From positions 569,501 through 633,500 of the forward strand of contig NW_023501036.1 of NCBI RefSeq assembly GCF_014066305.1: a DNA stretch of 64,000 bases, read 5' to 3'. Every line of letters begins with the position of its first letter. Position 1 is the stretch's first letter. The stretch comes from Letharia columbiana. Taxonomy: Eukaryota; Ascomycota; Lecanoromycetes; Lecanorales; Parmeliaceae. Both the position numbers and the translations under genes were made by a program. This document shows, one piece after another, positions 21,201-35,985 of the stretch. The notes under the pieces were generated by a model. It made no database searches and was not told the DNA's origin. It saw only the letters and a program-made list of their open reading frames with translations.

Positions 21201-24200
21201 CCAGCCATTGGATTTCCAGTGACCAGATTGTGTGCGAGCTCAACTTGGAGATGGCTGACGGCTTTTTCACCTATTGGTTACCAAAATTTTCGCAAGCGTG
21301 ACCAGGTGCCAAGCATTGCAGTACCAGCTAGAAGGATTCTCAAGTATTGCCAGCTTTCGATTTCGATAGGCTGCGTGCATGAAGATGGCGGCGATTTGCC
21401 AACGTGAATCAGTAGAAAAATAAATCCTTTGAAGTGACGTTGGGCTCCAATACAGCACGCACTTATGCATGAAGCCGTCACGAGGCCTCGACGATCATCA
21501 CCCCACATGATTATGCCATTACCCTTTTCGTCTTGTTCTTCGGCTCTGGACGCTGCCGCTCAATTGACATCAACTTTGTTTCGTTATCTCAGCACTTCTG
21601 ACAAGGTACCATATCTTGTCTCGCCAAGAAATCCATTGCGGGAGGAATCCCATTCCGAATATCACTTTGCAGAGCTCGTTGCAGAACAATGAACAGCCAG
21701 GGACAGGCCAACGAGTCAGCACAAATGGCTTCAGAGCACTCATGAATGTTTCTGACGGGACGTGGCGGAGGTCCAATTTCAGCAAATGGAGATTCATGAT
21801 GAGATTCAAACTCAGTTCTCCACTCTGTAAGACGCGCAACCAGTCGCACGCAAGGTTTCGTAACCGGCCTTCTCTTTGCTCCAGCTGATTGCCTGTTTTG
21901 AGCACTGAGTGAAGTCGGCTTTCCTCGTCACATGCGCTGCGCTTTCAGTGGGCAGAACCGCAGAGCAAGCTGCTTCCCTTAGGTTTGACAGTGTAAGACC
22001 CTAGCTCCAATTCGATGAGAGTATGAGGCAGACCTTACCAAAATTAGCACGTAACTTCAACAATGATCGCAGCGTAAAGGCCCACTGCCTTCTGTTCCTA
22101 GCATCACTCATGCTTCTGCTTCATAGTGTGAACAAAAGGGTCAACTAGCGGCACTAGTGAGTGTCTATGCTTCGCAAAGGGCGGTCCAGTAATGCTCACA
22201 CATAGTCTCGGCTTTTAGAATGTCTGCCGTTATGATTACAGACAATCTTTAGCGTGCTTTGTATAGTAATCTGCCATCTATGTTTCTCATTTCGACTAAT
22301 TACTGCTACAGGTAGCTATTTCCCATGTCGACAAAGGATCCGTGCCAGGTTAATCCAATCTCGCGCTCTCTTCGTTGGGAGATTCTAAGCGAGCTCTCTC
22401 GTTGGCCGTCCCTCAACCTAAGCCGGATGAGAAGGACGGCAGTGAAAGGGGCACCAAACAAAGATGAAGTAACGGTAGTTTTACAGACGCGGGAAAACAC
22501 GAGGTTGCAAACTGCGGATGTTTTACAATTCATTTCAGCTAGCTGAGATTTGGGGAAATTGATGGAGTTGCGGAGCCAAGTCCGGCACAAAACAGAGCCC
22601 CACCTGAAAACAGCCTCACGAGCAACCAACAAGCGCTAAAACATTGTTGCTAGTAGCAACGCTAAAACTCTGACTTCAAGGCTTGATCAGGCAGACCAGC
22701 ATCGCGCTGCTCATAGAAATCCAGGCAAGTACAAGTGATTCAAGCTCCATGGTTGGTCATGTGCCAAGTTCGACATCGATCACGATAGCCACCTACATTT
22801 CCCTGTGCGTTATCGAAATGCTTTTGAGTTGTGGAGCTGGGTGAGAGGTCATATAACAAGGCATCACATAGAGGTAACCAGAAAAGTCTGAATTCTCTGT
22901 TTCCGCCCGACCTGTCAACTGCATCTTACTTATCAATGCTCTTTCGTTGTCAATGCTAAGATCCAAGTTTGGCATCGAGCCATGATCATGATCTTCATCA
23001 TTCCCGAGGAAAGGGCAAGCTCTCTGACTATCTGCTCATGGATTCCCCGAAGCTGGAGGCGCTGAGGTACCTCATCTCACATTACTGACGTGAACAATAT
23101 CCAGCAAAAGCTACCCGGTTTTCGCAGCAACGATGTCATGTATCTCATCATCGATCAGGTAAGCGTATGTTGCGGAGACGGTCTCCTCGAACAACATAAT
23201 CGCTCTTCAGTCTCTTACAATCTTGTCTCTTTTGAGCTTCAAACCCCTCCGATGGCTTCATGTGCAGCGATTTCATATAATTGTGTCACAGATCGTCCAT
23301 CAAAGTCATCTTTAGGTTTTCCACGATGAAGCACACTACCCGCAGAGGACCTATGCTCGTGGGCCTACTTGGGCAACTCGTGCACCGACCAAAGACATAG
23401 ATGCCGCTCTCATCCGAGCTGAAGCTATTGTCTGACCTGCTGACTTGGAAAACAGCTGGTGCGGGCAAGACTATCCGGGCGTACGTGCACGGACCTGTTG
23501 TAAAGTCGTTGCTGACACTATGCTTCTTGGATCCACATTCATCGATCGCCGTTGACAGGAGCACAGAGGAGACAGGATTGGAATTGTTTACGTCTGTTTG
23601 GGGCATGTTCGACCGCGAGTGACTTCCTCGGAAGCTTACAACTATAACCCGCCATGCAGAGTGTGGCAGAATAGGAGATTTGCGGTGTTACGAGCTCCCT
23701 CTGGGCGCTACGGTGGAGTTGGAGGTGAGTATTTTAAGTGGAGTGGGACTGGAGGGGTGGAGGAGTGAGTGGGTGAGGAAGAGATGCTGGGATGGCTTGG
23801 GTTTGAGTGGCAAGGTCTAGCAATCTGCATGGCTAGAAGTATTCTTGCAGGATGTCGCCGCAACGGCAAGGGTAAAATGGATGGGCGAGATTTCGGGGCG
23901 TTCGTGGGACTGAGCGTAAGATACTAAACACGTTGGGAGCTTCTATCTATTCCGGCACCCATATCTCAAAGAAATCGTCGACGACCCCATCGCGGCAAGG
24001 CGCTGACACATTGGCTTGAACTCCGGGACGTGTGTCACGCTTCAGGTTTCGAATCATGGAAAGGCGAACTATTATGGACGTATCCTAGAAGTAGCTGCTG
24101 GATGAAATGACTTGACCTCAGGTACTAGTACAAGCGCATCACGGACCGGCTTCCCGATACATTCATCCATTCTATGCTCCTCGTGCCCAACGAAATGTCA

Positions 24201-26101
24201 GGTGATGGCTTTGAATCCTACCGTACCGGGTCTCCCAAAGACGAGTACCTAGCTTGGATAGCCGGATTATCAGGGCAATGGGCCGTTGTGCTGCGAGATG
24301 TTTTTTGAACACGAGCCCGTAGTCTTATGCGTGTTGCCTGAATGTTTTTTGACTCCCTAAGCTCAGTGAAGTCGCAGCTCGGCACACGAGTTTGGGCATC
24401 GAATCTGGATTTGCCTCGCACAGAAGTGCAAACTGTACGTCTTCCTCCCCAAGTTTGTTCCTGATTTCTGATATGAGCAAAAGTCTGTCTTTGCCATTGG
24501 GGAAAAGGGGCGGTTCGAACAAAATTTGGCCAATAGAACTTTGGGACCATCGAATGTCGTACAACGGTTCGAGCCAGCAACGTGTTTCGAAAAGAAGTTT
24601 TGGAACGATGCCATAGCTAGAACGTGTTTGGTCCATCATCTGTAGTGGACTGTCAACTCTGTCAACGTAGATCTATATGTGGTCACGATTGCTTCCATGA
24701 CCGATTTGGGTCGCTTCCGAAGTGTCATTTTAGGGGCTCATCTTGATCTTGACCGCTCTCCTCTTTCGAATATCTATGCACGGGAGAAAGTAACATCCTC
24801 TCTAGGGAATGAATGCAGATTTGTAGATTGGCGATCACGACATGAATTGCTTTCTCATCGAATCTTTGATTTATCGAGCCAATGGATTTAATGTGTGAGC
24901 CTGCATCCACTCCATGCGGATCAATGCTTGGTCGTACCTATACCTTCTTGGAAAGGAAACCATAATCAATGCCCAGCCAAACCCCTGTGGTATGGATTGG
25001 TTCGGTCTTTTTGAGAGCAGGCGCAGGAACCATGCAAAACTGCAAACACTTGAAGATACTGGGAAGCTTCAAAGGTTTTGATAAATTTTGGAATCTCCCA
25101 GAGCATCAGTATTTTCCGCGTTTGCTTATGCGCGATGCTTAAGTCCGACCGCAGATCTCCTTATGGACTTGAGAAGGAAAGTAAAATAATGTAGATTAAG
25201 TGGTCCTCGTTGAATTGCGCCAGTCAAACGGCTGCGGGAGGGATGCAAGGACGCGGAGACCTTGGACAATTGGATGGGCAGCATTCGCAGTTTCGAGAAG
25301 GGCGTCCCGCCTCAGTAGTACCACGGGTACAGATTGGATATCCTGTACCGACGGTGGAGAGTGGCATAGACGCCATCGAACGCCATGGCGGAAAGGCTTA
25401 TGCTCTTGTATACCGTGGGTTTCTCGGAAGCCAGAGTGAGGGCCCAACCTAAGAAATCACGATCAATGCGAAATATGTACCAATATCGGTACTGGCAATG
25501 AAACCCAAAGACAAGTCGGATAGGGAAAGCACTCCAAGGACGCCTCTTGAGCTTTGCGATGAAGAGCCTGGCGACTGTGTACAGCCAGGCCATACGACCA
25601 ATGACGTAGCGACCAATCTTGTAGTGATTGAATGGAGATTCATTCAGCGGGCTTTTCGATCTCTTTCGCGGTGACCATTTGATAACAGGAGTCAATCTTC
25701 CAGCAGGCTTTCTCGATTTCTTCACATGCTTGCCAAGATATATCTCGGCTCGGAAGCGTCGATCTGCAGATCAATCCGAGGACGCAGGTCCAGGCCTGCC
25801 AGGATTCGTCCATCCAGCCCTCCAGTCCAAGCAAAACCTGTCAATGCACCTGCTGTTCTTGTATACATGGCCTCATCCTCATCATTTGTAAGAGTCGGCG
25901 TGCTCTGTTTTGCCTTCTAAATCCTGGACTAGGCTTATGTATATGTCAACTCAATTGACTCCCGCCTTCTAGGACGATGCACGCTCGGCCCCGATCGCCA
26001 ACTCGCAGCATTCGCCGCGCGTAGGATGTGGCTATAACGCTGAATCAGCAAGCAAAGCTAATCCTGTGGAGGGAGTGCCACATACTGTCATCGAAGCAGC
26101 C
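18299..26101. other. 7.8-kb region without a recognisable gene, between divergent WOPR and histidine kinase genes
   Basis: All open frames here are below about 165 codons, overlap on both strands and show no domain I can recognise; the longest are 20819..21301 (+) and 25312..25725 (-). Base composition is ordinary and there is no sign of RIP. The region lies upstream of both flanking genes. Long upstream regions and long 5' leaders are known for WOPR regulators such as Candida WOR1, so a large cis-regulatory region or noncoding RNAs are plausible, but the sequence alone does not prove it. Confidence 0.55.
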
Positions 26102-29100
26102 ATGGAGTCGATGCGTCAACTCAAACCCCATTGGAATGCTGGCATGATAGCCGCGTCCATTGCCATTTCATTCCTCGGGGCATTCACGTCTACGCAACTG
26201 TTTGTTTCACATTAGTGCTCTAGCCTCTTTACTCCAAGGCTGACAATATCTTGCAGCATGTGCCAAGCGAGAATGTCCCTTCACTTCTCAAGTGTACTCA
26301 TCTGGACTATACTAGGGAGCCTCACCTTTGGCTTCTGCTCGATCTGGAGCCTCCACTTCGTTGCAATGTTGGCATGCGAGCTAGATCTGCCAATTGGAAT
26401 CAACGTTCCCCTCACACTCCTCAGCGCTCTGCTCGCCGTCTCGTTCACCTTTACAGCATTGGCATCTGATCTGCTATGGGATACATACATGAGAAGCAGA
26501 CGGAGAAATTTCCGAGCATTGAGGAGAGAAAGAACTAAAAGTTCCGCCATTAAACGTTCGAAGTTGAATGCGCGTGACCCCTCATCCGAAGGTCTTTTGC
26601 ACCCTATCGAGGAGGAAGAGGAGGAGGAGGAGGAGGTAGGAGAAGAATATGAAGAGGAACGCTACAATCATGATTCAGAGGATTCAGAATCGCCACCACT
26701 ATCGACACATCCCTTCGAACAAGACAGAAATGGGACATTCAATCCCGACACACCGCCCGAGACTCCACCTCTTTCTCCCCAACCGGTCCTCTATCGTGAC
26801 CCAGGACACAAGTTTTTGGATCTACACCTCAACGGCTCAGCCGGAGGAACACCAACGAAACTTCCGGCGCAAAGCCCAGAACGGATAACTCCAACACGCG
26901 TGGAGAGTTCTGAAAGTTCGATTGGATTTCCGGGGTTCCCAAGGTTTCAAAGAGAGCCAAGCGATCAGTCAATATCACGGCGATCCGATTCGTTCATGGG
27001 ATCAACCTATAGCTCCTATGGACTCAGCAGCATTATGAATCTTGCCTACCGAGGCACATCGCCTGCGAAGAATGCGTTCATTGCAACTGGTGAAGCACTC
27101 TACGCAGGTTGTACGCGCAGGAATATCATTAAAGGTTTTCTATGGAGCTTGGCCATCACAAGCATGCACTATGTGGGAATTTCTGCGCTGCGTATTCCAC
27201 AGGGAGACTTCACCCTTGAACCGCCGCTCGTCATTTTGTCGGGCCTGATCAGCTGGGTCGTCTGTCTCGTCGGATGCATCTTGATGTCCCAGATCGAGAC
27301 TCACTTGACCCAGCAATTCCTCTTCGCAATCGTAGCATGCACCGGTGTCGCTGCCATGCACTTTACTGGTACGTGTATTTAGACCCGCATCCAAAGCCAA
27401 TATGTTGACACGTTTAAAGGAATGCGAGCCGCAACGTACGTACATTTTGGAGTAAACCCTTCTCAATTAACATTAGGAACGAGCCACAAACCATGTTCTG
27501 GGAGTGACGCGTTGTTTCTGATCTTGAAACTCGCCCTTTTAAAGCCATGATAACAGGAGCAAGGGGCTTTTTCTAGACTTGTCGCGCTAGTCGGGTCACA
27601 CAGGTTATCTTTGAAGAGTGACCGGCTCCTCTACTCTTTAGACTTGGCCTGTGATTCGGGTCATCAAGCCATGTTTTGGGAGGATATGGCTCTTCCTCCT
27701 CTGGAGACTTATCTTGTTGCTTTGGTTTTTGCCTTGGAAAAGCAATGCTAACTCCGACTTCTGCGTAGATTTTGGTCAAATGCCGAACCATCTCCCAAAA
27801 GAGGCTACCCGCCTGCGCTAGCTGTTGCCATTGGTAGTATCGCCATCACGACATGTATCGCAGCCAACTTCCTCTTAGCACATGTGGCAACGATCTCACG
27901 CAACAAATTGGCAGAGATTGTAATGACACGGAAGCAACTATGGAGGACTATCGCGCAGAAGGAGAATGCAGAAGCTGCCGCCGCCGCTAGAAGTGACTTC
28001 ATAGCGTCGGCTTCCCACGAGATCAGGACCCCTCTCCATCACCTCCAAGGTACGAGAGACTCGTTTCACACTCAAAAGCTGTCCTCCAACCTAATCAAGA
28101 AATCCTTGCTGACTCCGAAATTTGCAGGTTACGGTGACTTGTTATCCCGAACTGAGTTGACCGAAGAGGGCCGTATACTTCTTTACGCGATTCAGCACGC
28201 CACAAAGACGCTTTCTTTAAGTGCGTTGGAAGCAAGTCCCTGTTGTTCCTTTCATACTGATCATTTCACAGTCACGAACAACGTACTGGATTGGTCAAAG
28301 TTAGAAAAGGATGCCGAGGCCGTCTGCCACCCTGTTGCTCTGGACATGAGAACCGTTTGCGAATCAATCCTAATGCTTCTGCCCAACAAAGATGACGAAG
28401 CAGATGTAAGCCTTATGGTTGTTGTGTCTCCGAACGTACCACATTCACTCTTCCTGGACGAAACTTATATTCAGCGGATCCTCATGAATCTTCTTTCCAA
28501 CGCTTTGAAGTTCACGAGGTCTGGCTATATCATGTTGTTGATAGGAATGGAGAACGGTAAGCTTGTTGCCACGATCAAAGACACTGGGACTGGCATTCCC
28601 CCATGCTTTTTGCCCCAATTGTTTGAGCCTTTCAAACAAGCAACGACCAGAGGATCGCAAAGAGGAACCGGACTAGGAATGAGCATTATCAAACAGCTGC
28701 TGCACAAAATGCATGGGACGATCGAAGTAGAAAGCAGACATCCAGATACAGCGTCAGTGGGGCCGGGACAGACTGGAAGTACTTTCACCGTCACAATACC
28801 CGCGCCGTTGTCTAGTACGCCAGATCCAGAACCCTATCTTACTGAAGCACTTCCTTGTATCGCAATGTTCCATGGGGATAACGAGCGATCATTTGAAGGG
28901 CTGCGTACCGCTTGGGAAAGTTTTGGATTTGAGGTTGTGAGGGTCAGCGATTCCTCCGATCTCTCTGGCTCGGAGTGGAAGTACGTTTGGGCGGACTTAC
29001 CATTCTTGAAAGGAAACCCGCGTTGTCTTCAGCAGCTGCTTGAGCAGGATCAGTGGCAGGTCCTTGTGCCATACGATACTCAAGAGGCGCTCCAGCAGAC

Positions 29101-29736
29101 CCCTAGCGTACTATCTAGGCCACATCTCGTCCGTTTGCAGAAGCCATTGCTATGGCACACTTTCGCTGATCAGATCCCCGCTCCCGGCGAGTCCGCTAAT
29201 AATGCCGCTCTTGCCAGAACGGTCAGATTTGCACCGCAGGTCGACATCGTGGATGGCAACGACAAGGAACAGCCTCAGGAAGCTACAGCAAAGGATTTAG
29301 TAATACTTTTAGTCGAAGACAACCCGGTATGACGATCCTCGCCATGTCGTCGTTGGTAGATTTCACTGACGCACCTCTTTAGATCAACCAGAAGCTCGGC
29401 AAAAAGATGTTGACAGCCTTGAAGTATCAAGTCTTGCTCGCAGATGATGGCGAGGAAGCTATCGAGCAAATGATGAAGCACGATGCCACCATAGACGCAA
29501 TACTGATGGACCAGTCTATGCCTGTCAAGGATGGCATCACAGCAACAAAGGAGATACGTGCAATGGAAGCAGCTGGAACACTTTCACGGAGAAGACCTAT
29601 CATTGCTGTGACCGCCGTTGTCAGTGCTCAAGCTCAGGCCTTGTTTAAAGCAGCCGGCGCGGAGGACTTCCTTACAAAACCATTGTCTCTGTCGAAGCTC
29701 GAACAGACTTTGGCGTTGTATCTGCCTCAACAGTAA
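26102..29736 (+). CDS. MHYT-domain hybrid histidine kinase
   Basis: Seven exons (26102..26199, 26257..27368, 27420..27435, 27769..28049, 28128..28220, 28272..29326, 29383..29736) give 1,002 aa in phase throughout. The N-terminal integral-membrane sensor has MHYT-type motifs: LHFVAM, MHYVG and, across a splice junction, MHFTGM. The sensor is split by a long Ser/Pro-rich cytosolic insert with a run of about ten glutamates. The kinase core follows: H-box SASHEIRTP (His near residue 490), N-box MNLLSNALKF, D/GTGIPP box and GTGLGM. The C-terminal receiver has VEDNP, phospho-accepting Asp in ILMDQSMPVKDG and the Lys in LTKPLS. The protein would relay a signal by phosphotransfer to an Hpt protein; MHYT domains are proposed to sense gases through metal. 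Exon 3 has only 16 bases and intron 3 has 333. The start ATG 26102 gives the first membrane segment. Confidence 0.9.
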
Positions 29737-31035
29737 AGATGGCAAGAAACATGTGAGCTTATACAGATACCAGAAGACGAGGGGTCCAATGCGCCTTCGA
29801 CTTCTGCGACTCTGCTCTACCCTCCCCATTGCCTGCGGCCTCCTCCCTTAGCAACAGACTCAAGAGGAGAATGTCGACTGCGAAGCACAGTCCGAAGACC
29901 GTGGCAGACGATGAGCGCCGAAGCAACACGAGTAAACCAAACACCAGACTCGTTGATTCATTTGGTGTACATGACTTTACAAGGGTAATTGAAATACTTG
30001 CCATCCTAATTGACAAGAATATCCAACATTGGAAGATGATTGTTAACCGTTTTGTAGTGCATTCCTTGGAAAGCAACCATTTCAAAGCCATCAGAGGCTT
30101 CGATAAAAAAGCCACAGTCGGATCTTCCGTAACCGCCTTGCTTGTGCTTCGATAAGTTTGTCAGATATTAGCCAGCAGTACCTACAGGCCGACGTTGTAC
30201 CCCGAAAACTATGATTCGTGAACATAGAGGTGGCGCGCTACGCTTAAATCCAGTGAGGAATGCCGCTGCTGGGCACTTGGTCCATGGCGATGAGTCCTTC
30301 GGATCCTTTACTCGGAGTGTGACATACTACAAGCCTCGCATGTGCGAGGTGGTCTGCGTGCTTACCCATTCATTGCACAGTCATCCCTCGGGAGCAAAAC
30401 CACCTAGCTGCTCAACCTAGGTCTCGATGGACAGAAAAGCGTTGCCCGTCTTGACAGGATACAAAGACGTACTAGAGCTATGTAGTCGAAAGTTCTATGC
30501 CTTCCATTCCATCTGGAATGATTCTGACATACTATGTAAACCTACAATCTATTACGTAACGTTTATTGCAACACGTTTCAAAGACACAACAGTCCAAAGA
30601 ACCCTCCGTTATCCATTTCATTCGCTCCGTTTACCTCTTCTTCTCGTCGTCGTCGTCCTCCTCCCCCCCCCCCCCACAGATCCCTCACATCCTCCTCCCG
30701 GCTCACAAGCCACATCCCTGCCATACCTTCGCCAAACACAGAACCAAGAACATACGTGCCAAGTCCCCACACTCTATCCTCCGGCTCCCCGACAAGGTCA
30801 CGCCGTTGGACGATACAAGTACGGACTCACTGGGCCCGGGAAGAAGACTTGGTTTACTAAGAAGGGAGCTATTATCTATACCGCCTTTTATTTAACATTC
30901 GCGATCTTCTTTAAAATAGGCGAAGTTACGATTTGGTTCGGTGAGGTTGCCCATGGAGCGAGCTATATGCCACCATGGATGGATGTTTCTTCTTGTTCTT
31001 ACTCATGGCTATTCAAGGGCGGTTTAGGTGCAGAG

Positions 31036-31094
<59 letters not shown>

Positions 31095-31487
31095 GGAGAG
31101 AGAGGGAGTAGGAGGCGTTGTGTAGATGTGATTGGTTGGCTGGAGGAGGTCTGAAGGGTTCTATCTTGCTGTGTCGGTAATGAGGGGGGAGCGATGAGAA
31201 GGATAGTTAAGTATTTTTGGGGAGGGTGGCAATGACGCTTATATATACACGCTGAAGTACAATTCCAACCCAGATCGTTTCCGGTGATATTCATTAAGAC
31301 AGATTGTTCTCAGAAGACACGAATGGACGCGCAGATTCGAAGGACCTAGGACGATGGATGTTGTATACATTGGTAAATACGTTCTATGATATAAACATTT
31401 CTCTCTCTATTCTACATATATACACATACACATACACATACACATATCTTACATATACTATATACATCCACCTGACTGTTCCTACTC
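29737..31487. other. Intergenic region rich in simple repeats
   Basis: This lies between the 3' ends of the histidine kinase gene and the carboxylesterase relic. It contains a run of 13 C, a GA array and a TACACA array. An open plus frame (30427..31125) holds one hydrophobic segment (AIIYTAFYLTFAIFFKIG) but has no homology I recognise and ends in the GA repeat, so it is not called a gene. Confidence 0.5.
31039..31110. repeat. (GA)n microsatellite
   Basis: About 70 bases of GA dinucleotide repeats with two GG interruptions. Nearby are a C13 run at 30663..30675 and an ACATAC array at about 31417..31450. Confidence 0.9.
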
Positions 31488-33500
<2,013 letters not shown>

Positions 33501-35100
33501 AGTAATGGAGACAGACTACATGTACATGTGATGACGAAAAGAGAAAGAGTGAACTCTGACCTGTAGCTTGGAATAAGTGAGATTTCGGCGCCGAGAAGGA
33601 AGAGTTCTCGAACCAGCTCTCGAGGAGGTACTCACGGTACTCGTACCTGGCACTGACCCGCCACTACTGCGAGGGGCTGGTAGAGTATCTCGAGTATCAA
33701 CAACGGCACCTAGCCCATGCTTTGTCCCAATTGCCTGGATTTGCGATCGGGTTCATGCCAGTCATGCGGTGCGTTATGCAGATTGCTGGGAACATGTCGC
33801 TGTGAGCTGAGAAGGCCTGTTCCACTATGATGGAGATGGAATAGAAAGGCTCCACGCTAGCTTAGTCATGCTCAAAATGCTTGGCATCTGAGTCTGACGC
33901 GCAGAGATGTTGATTGTCCTTCTTTTCCTCATATTCCATACCAGCAGAGTTTTCAGTGACAAAATGGCAATCCATCTGTTCAATGTATTTTCCCTTGGCT
34001 GCTAATTTTGCGACATTCTCATTGGCCAAAGGTGTCCGGAAAATTGTCGATTGTCGTATTATCGGCCGGAATATTCAGGTGCAGTGGTGAACGAAGCATA
34101 GGTAATCTCAGATGCCATAAGTATCTTGCTTTACTTTTCCACCTCGTGCTGGATCTCTCGTATGCCAGCACGAGGCTAGCTGCATGCTCTCCACAACCTG
34201 CAATGGCCCTGTTGATCTCTAGAGTCTGTGTCAAGTTGGAAGTATTGTTTTCAATTATCACCCAGGTTTGCTAGTAGACGGTGATGGTGTGCGTCAACTA
34301 CCTCCTCCTTCTCCCCTCTTCGTTGCATGACCCCTCTTCGTCCGGAAGCGAACGATTAGGAACACTTTGTCATTCATCTCTCCACTCTTATTGGTCTGTA
34401 TTTCGAGATCATACACTGCTTTCTGCCATCTTGCTTGAGCGTTCTCCATCTCTCGTGGATTTTCTCCCTTTACTGGAATCACCACTTCAATCGGTTCCGC
34501 TGCTGCTGTCGTGATCTCCAGGCAAGCCTGCGAGACTAGTTGCGAAGATGTCTACGGTTGAGACGACGACATACGCCCCAGATGAAAAGGAGGCCCGTGT
34601 GCGGTAGCATTGTTCCCCAAGTCAATGGAGCCGATGCTGCCCTTCTCGTTCTGCTACGGTAGCACTAATCTTGCGACCGATGTCAAGAAAATTGGGGTCA
34701 GCGAGTCTTTGCTGGGAGTACGTAGTTTCCGAGTCCATATTCCTCTTCGGGCCCAAGTGTTGGGCCTTAAGGCATGTCCTGCCGGTCTTAAATCTCGAAA
34801 TGTCTTTCGTGGTTCGACAAACCCCCTCGAATACGCAATTCTGACAGCGATGTTGTAATCCAGCGACTTTGTCATGATACTTGCTCTGGTACGATCTCTT
34901 GAAAATGGAGCATGATTGGTGCCATCTCTGTCCTGACAAATCACAGCTTGCATCCTACGGCGCTTCTGCAGTGGTCTTCGTCGGTGCGTTCTAGTCCTCC
35001 CTTCTGTCCACTTTATTGATTGGTACAGATGCTCAACATGGCGTTGGCCATCATTTCCAAAGCATCGAAGCAAGCGATCTCACAATGCTTTCCCAGGTGA
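33501..35100. other. Intergenic region
   Basis: No gene is recognised. It includes the upstream side of the carboxylesterase relic. Short frames at 34.6-35.0 kb may belong to the decayed 5' part of the rhodopsin-like relic, but I cannot align them. Confidence 0.4.
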
Positions 35101-35600
35101 GCCCCTCACCATCCTCCTTCAAGGTGGAGATGACAACAGCCCAAGACCATTGTCTGCTACAAAATCCCCTACGCCGTGACAATAACTCCAATCAAGCTCT
35201 CCATCCTCTTCTTCTACCAATGACTTTTCGGTGTCCGCGTCTGGGTCGTTATGGGTATGGGTATCGTCGTATGCTGGTGTCCCGCTTCCGTCTTCGCCAC
35301 CATCTCCCAATGCCTTCCCATCAAAGCGGCCTGGTCCAAAGCGTACCCTGGCGCCAAGTGCATCAACGGCAATGCCTACCTTACAGCCACCTGTGCCTCC
35401 AATGTAACAATAGACTCTATGGTACCTACATCTCGGAGCTGATTCTTCCTATTTGGTGTTGAAGGTGGGTCGCTAGACATGTTTCGAGAGCAAGAAGACG
35501 TTCAACTCCATAAACCTGTCTCGCAACTCCAATTCCCACCTCGAAAATAAGCAATGCTGACTCCGAAATCTGCGCAGATCCTCATCCAACCGATTTGGGA
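35101..35600 (+). pseudogene. Pth11/fungal rhodopsin-type membrane protein, fragment
   Basis: Pieces of the fungal rhodopsin-like (Pth11-type) domain are seen in more than one frame: IPYAVTITPIKLSILFFYQ is followed at once by a stop, then FGVRVWVVMGMGIVV, VFATISQCLPIKAAWSKAYP and CINGNAYL. A probable intron ends at about 35580 (branch GCTGAC, acceptor CTGCGCAG). The full domain has seven membrane segments; only about three are recognisable, and no intact frame exists. Family members are plasma-membrane receptor-like proteins. This copy should be non-functional. Confidence 0.55.
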
Positions 35601-35985
35601 ACAGGATTTGGAACGGCCTGTTCGGCATCCTGGTCACGCTGTCTGAGGAAAGGTGTTCGGCTGAGTTGGGCTGGGGTGTTAAAAATTGGGATCGGACATG
35701 GAGTTATGAGGAATGTACAAAGGGAAAAGAAAGGTAGGATCAATCAAGGTTTGGGCTTACTTGGGATACCGAAAGATGGTGTCGAGTCGTCCAATGGAAC
35801 GGGGGCGTCCTGATGGGTCTCGGACCCGCTGCTGGATTTCACCTGGAAATATAGTGCTGATACCCGACGACTCCATGTATATCCTTTGTATACAATGCCG
35901 TACTTACGTAGCCCTTGATCTCTCCTGCTTACTTCCTAGCACACCAAAGATGCCATCCTCCCATACACATTTCCAAACTCCACCG
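35601..35985. other. Intergenic region
   Basis: Nothing recognisable lies between the rhodopsin-like relic and the 3' end of MMM1. Confidence 0.4.

Noticed and set aside
20819..21301. Open plus-strand frame of 160 codons in the gene-free region
   Set aside because: No domain, no splice context that extends it, and equally long frames occur on the other strand.
25312..25725. Minus-strand frame with aromatic-rich text
   Set aside because: It looks faintly protein-like, but no family is recognised and opposing frames are also open.
30427..31125. Plus-strand frame with one hydrophobic segment
   Set aside because: It runs through a poly-C tract and ends in a GA microsatellite, and has no homology I recognise.
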